From an uncultured Flavobacteriaceae bacterium (GTDB lineage Bacteria > Bacteroidota > Bacteroidia > Flavobacteriales > Flavobacteriaceae): a stretch of 64,000 bases of DNA. The first letter of the stretch is position 1; every line of letters begins with the position of its first letter. The notes beneath the pieces were generated by a model. It was not told the DNA's origin and made no database searches. It saw nothing but the letters and a program-made list of their open reading frames with translations. The translations under genes were made by a program, and so were the position numbers. The stretch is from the NCBI GenBank assembly GCA_947500385.1, contig CANMSA010000002.1, positions 405,821 through 469,820 of the forward strand. Reading direction: 5' to 3'. Positions 62,528 through 64,000 of this stretch are shown here, piece by piece.

Positions 62528-63745
62528 ATGAAATATATTGTTTTAGGTTGCCTATTGTATTGTATGAGTTGCCAAACAGCACCGAAACCTACTGCTGTCC
62601 CTATTGAAAATCCAACGAAAGAGGTGGTCGTGAATGGACTCTCGCGCCCATGGAGTATGGCCTTTTTGTCGGAGGATGAGGTGCTGCTTTCCGAGAAAGA
62701 CGGGGATTTGCTGCGAATTAATTTGAAGACCAAACAGAAAGTGCCTGTCAAGGGCTTTCCGGAAGATCGTTTTGACTCGCTGCTTTATGAAAAAGCCAAA
62801 TACAAACCGGGTACTTTCCCGGGAAGCCTTCCCGACAGCACTAAAATCACCTACAACGCCGGCATTTTGGAGGTTTTGCTAGATCCAAATTACGAACAGA
62901 ATCAACACCTCTATGTGTCTTATGTAGCCAGTGGAGAAGGCGGATCCACCACCAAAGTAATTCGGGCAAAACTGCAGAACGATTCCCTTACCAATATTGA
63001 ACCCTTGTTATTGGCCTTGCCGTTTTCAGAGGGCCTGTTTCATTATGGAGGCGGGATGGTTTTTGGTTCCGACGGGAAATTGTATGTGACCGTTGGTGAG
63101 CGACTTTTTAATGAGATGGACGAACCGGCGATCCCAATTGCACAAGATGTAACCGATCGCCGTGGTAAGATCTATCGTTTGAATCCGGACGGAAGCATAC
63201 CCGAAGACAATCCAGACTTTGGCCCTGATGCAATACCGGGAATATTCGCAGTAGGAATTAGAGCTGCCCAAGGAATTACACGGGAGCCCGTTACCGGAAA
63301 ACTGTGGTTCAGCGAGCATGGCACGATGCAGGGAGATGAAATTAACCTACTACAAAAAGGCGCCAATTATGGGTGGCCGGTAGTCACCACGGGCGGGTAT
63401 CGCAGTAACGAATACCAGCCACCCAAGATGGATGGCACCAGTTTTACCGCACCCAATTGGTATTGGCTGCAGACCGTAGCCCCGACCGGACTCTGTTTTT
63501 ATACGGGGGATGCGTTTCCAGGATGGAGAAATAACTTGATCGTACCGGGTCTTTCCAGAGGAAGTATTTGGCGCGTTCGCATAGAAGGGGAAGTCGTAAA
63601 AAGTATGGAAGAACTCTTTGTTGATGACCGGCAGCGCGCACGAAAAGTAGCGCAAAGCCCGGAAGGGGAGTTATACCTGCTTACCGAAAACATACAAGAC
63701 CGTCGCAATGGGGAAATTGTACGAATCTTTAATAGTGAACAGTGA
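62528..63745 (+). CDS. PQQ-type sugar dehydrogenase (glucose/sorbosone dehydrogenase family) lipoprotein
   Basis: 405 residues from the ATG at 62528, where the lipoprotein signal MKYIVLGCLLYCMSC begins. The six-bladed propeller has LSRPWSMAFLSEDEVLLSEK, GGGMVFGSDGKLYVTVGER, GKIYRLNPDGSIPEDNP, KLWFSEHGTMQGDEINLLQ and GANYGWP. These match soluble PQQ glucose/aldose dehydrogenases; a His in SEHGTMQGDE and conserved acidic residues fit the cofactor site. It may feed electrons from sugars into the chain. It sits between two heptad elements. Confidence 0.92.
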   Translation: MKYIVLGCLLYCMSCQTAPKPTAVPIENPTKEVVVNGLSRPWSMAFLSEDEVLLSEKDGDLLRINLKTKQKVPVKGFPEDRFDSLLYEKAKYKPGTFPGSLPDSTKITYNAGILEVLLDPNYEQNQHLYVSYVASGEGGSTTKVIRAKLQNDSLTNIEPLLLALPFSEGLFHYGGGMVFGSDGKLYVTVGERLFNEMDEPAIPIAQDVTDRRGKIYRLNPDGSIPEDNPDFGPDAIPGIFAVGIRAAQGITREPVTGKLWFSEHGTMQGDEINLLQKGANYGWPVVTTGGYRSNEYQPPKMDGTSFTAPNWYWLQTVAPTGLCFYTGDAFPGWRNNLIVPGLSRGSIWRVRIEGEVVKSMEELFVDDRQRARKVAQSPEGELYLLTENIQDRRNGEIVRIFNSEQ

Positions 63746-64000
63746 ACAGTGAACGGTGATGGGGTTGCTATGATTTTTTTGTATTTCAGAGATGAGAGAT
63801 AAGGGACAAGAGTCAATGGGCAGTTAACAGCAATCAATGAACAATTAGGCGTTATCAATAACTGATGAAAAGTCGTTTGCAACAGCGTTCGATATTTAAG
63901 TTGAAATATTTTTCTTCATCAAACATCAAACATCAAACATCAAACATCAAACATCAAACATCAAACATCAAACATCAAACATCAAACATCAAACATCAAA
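63746..64000. repeat. Composite heptad-repeat element 3, cut by window edge
   Basis: Block A: AACAGTG units start inside the last codons of the dehydrogenase gene (about 63735-63760) and become degenerate up to about 63850. Block B is weak (about 63885-63915). Block C: CATCAAA repeated at least 12 times from 63916 to the edge. The order of blocks is the same as in elements 1 and 2. Confidence 0.88.
63916..64000. repeat. Tandem heptanucleotide (CATCAAA)n running off the window
   Basis: At least 12 uninterrupted 7-bp copies up to base 64000. The true length is unknown because the window ends inside the array. Confidence 0.95.

Noticed and set aside
60829..64000. Possible CRISPR array from the repeated units
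   Set aside because: Units are 7 bp with no spacers, no leader and no cas genes.
1..64000. tRNA, rRNA, insertion sequence or prophage genes
   Set aside because: No cloverleaf-like sequence, transposase, integrase or phage structural gene was found by reading; a covariance-model search would be needed to exclude small RNAs.

Overview
The window looks like a chromosomal stretch of a marine-type member of the Flavobacteriaceae (Bacteroidota). The reasons are a type IX secretion (T9SS) C-terminal sorting domain at 14432-16900, many short lipoprotein signal peptides, TPR-fused LytS-type kinases paired with LytTR regulators, promoters of the Bacteroidota form (TTTG, about 20 bp, TAnnTTTG; best case 40874-40905) and few Shine-Dalgarno sites. 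No rRNA, tRNA, CRISPR array, insertion sequence or prophage gene was seen. Both ends are cut: a yicC gene runs off the left edge and a 7-bp tandem repeat runs off the right edge.

Region 1 (1-1825) holds the 5' part of yicC, a SAM methyltransferase and a Crp/Fnr regulator. Region 2 (1862-16900) is a catabolic island for oxidised sugars. It has two tandem DUF1080 (3-keto-glycoside hydrolase/lyase type) lipoproteins, three xylose-isomerase-like TIM barrels, two GMC flavoprotein dehydrogenase subunits with a C-x5-C-x3-C Fe-S motif, one Tat-exported gluconate-2-dehydrogenase-subunit-3 partner, a Gfo/Idh/MocA oxidoreductase, an NHS-type permease and a T9SS-exported glycosidase-like protein. Together they suggest periplasmic C3 oxidation of a glycoside, cleavage of the keto-sugar, uptake, and cytoplasmic isomerisation/reduction. 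Region 3 (16901-18473) has no large ORF, only candidate microproteins and hairpins. Region 4 (18474-22086) is nrdB-nrdA, class I ribonucleotide reductase, each gene with its own terminator.

Region 5 (22484-30848) is the most unusual part. Two small lipoproteins and a lipoprotein with three near-identical beta-helix modules lie beside an ECF sigma factor, a TPR protein shaped like an anti-sigma factor, an exported TPR-CHAT (caspase-like) protease with intact His/Cys, and a Cys-rich lipoprotein. The two lipoprotein transcription units share a bipartite promoter-like element of identical geometry, which recurs before an outer-membrane barrel gene at 47660. I propose an envelope-stress or proteolytic signalling cassette. 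Region 6 (30899-34892) is an ORF-poor gap with a small membrane-protein gene, then a LytTR regulator and TPR-histidine kinase pair.

Region 7 (34882-59582) is mostly housekeeping or accessory: DUF3109, MarC, S41 protease, dCMP deaminase, HupE/UreJ, NtrY-like kinase, an ArsR-controlled operon with two clear operators, a radical SAM gene behind tandem palindromes, an ECF42 sigma factor with its DGPF/YCII partner, HD hydrolase, PlsC, bacilliredoxin, DjlA-like protein, HemJ, a 1049-residue BNR/sortilin-like protein and a membrane-inserted amidohydrolase. Region 8 (59622-64000) has an AraC-type membrane regulator, an erythromycin-esterase/Tiki-like protein and a PQQ-type sugar dehydrogenase, each followed by a composite intergenic element built of heptanucleotide repeats.
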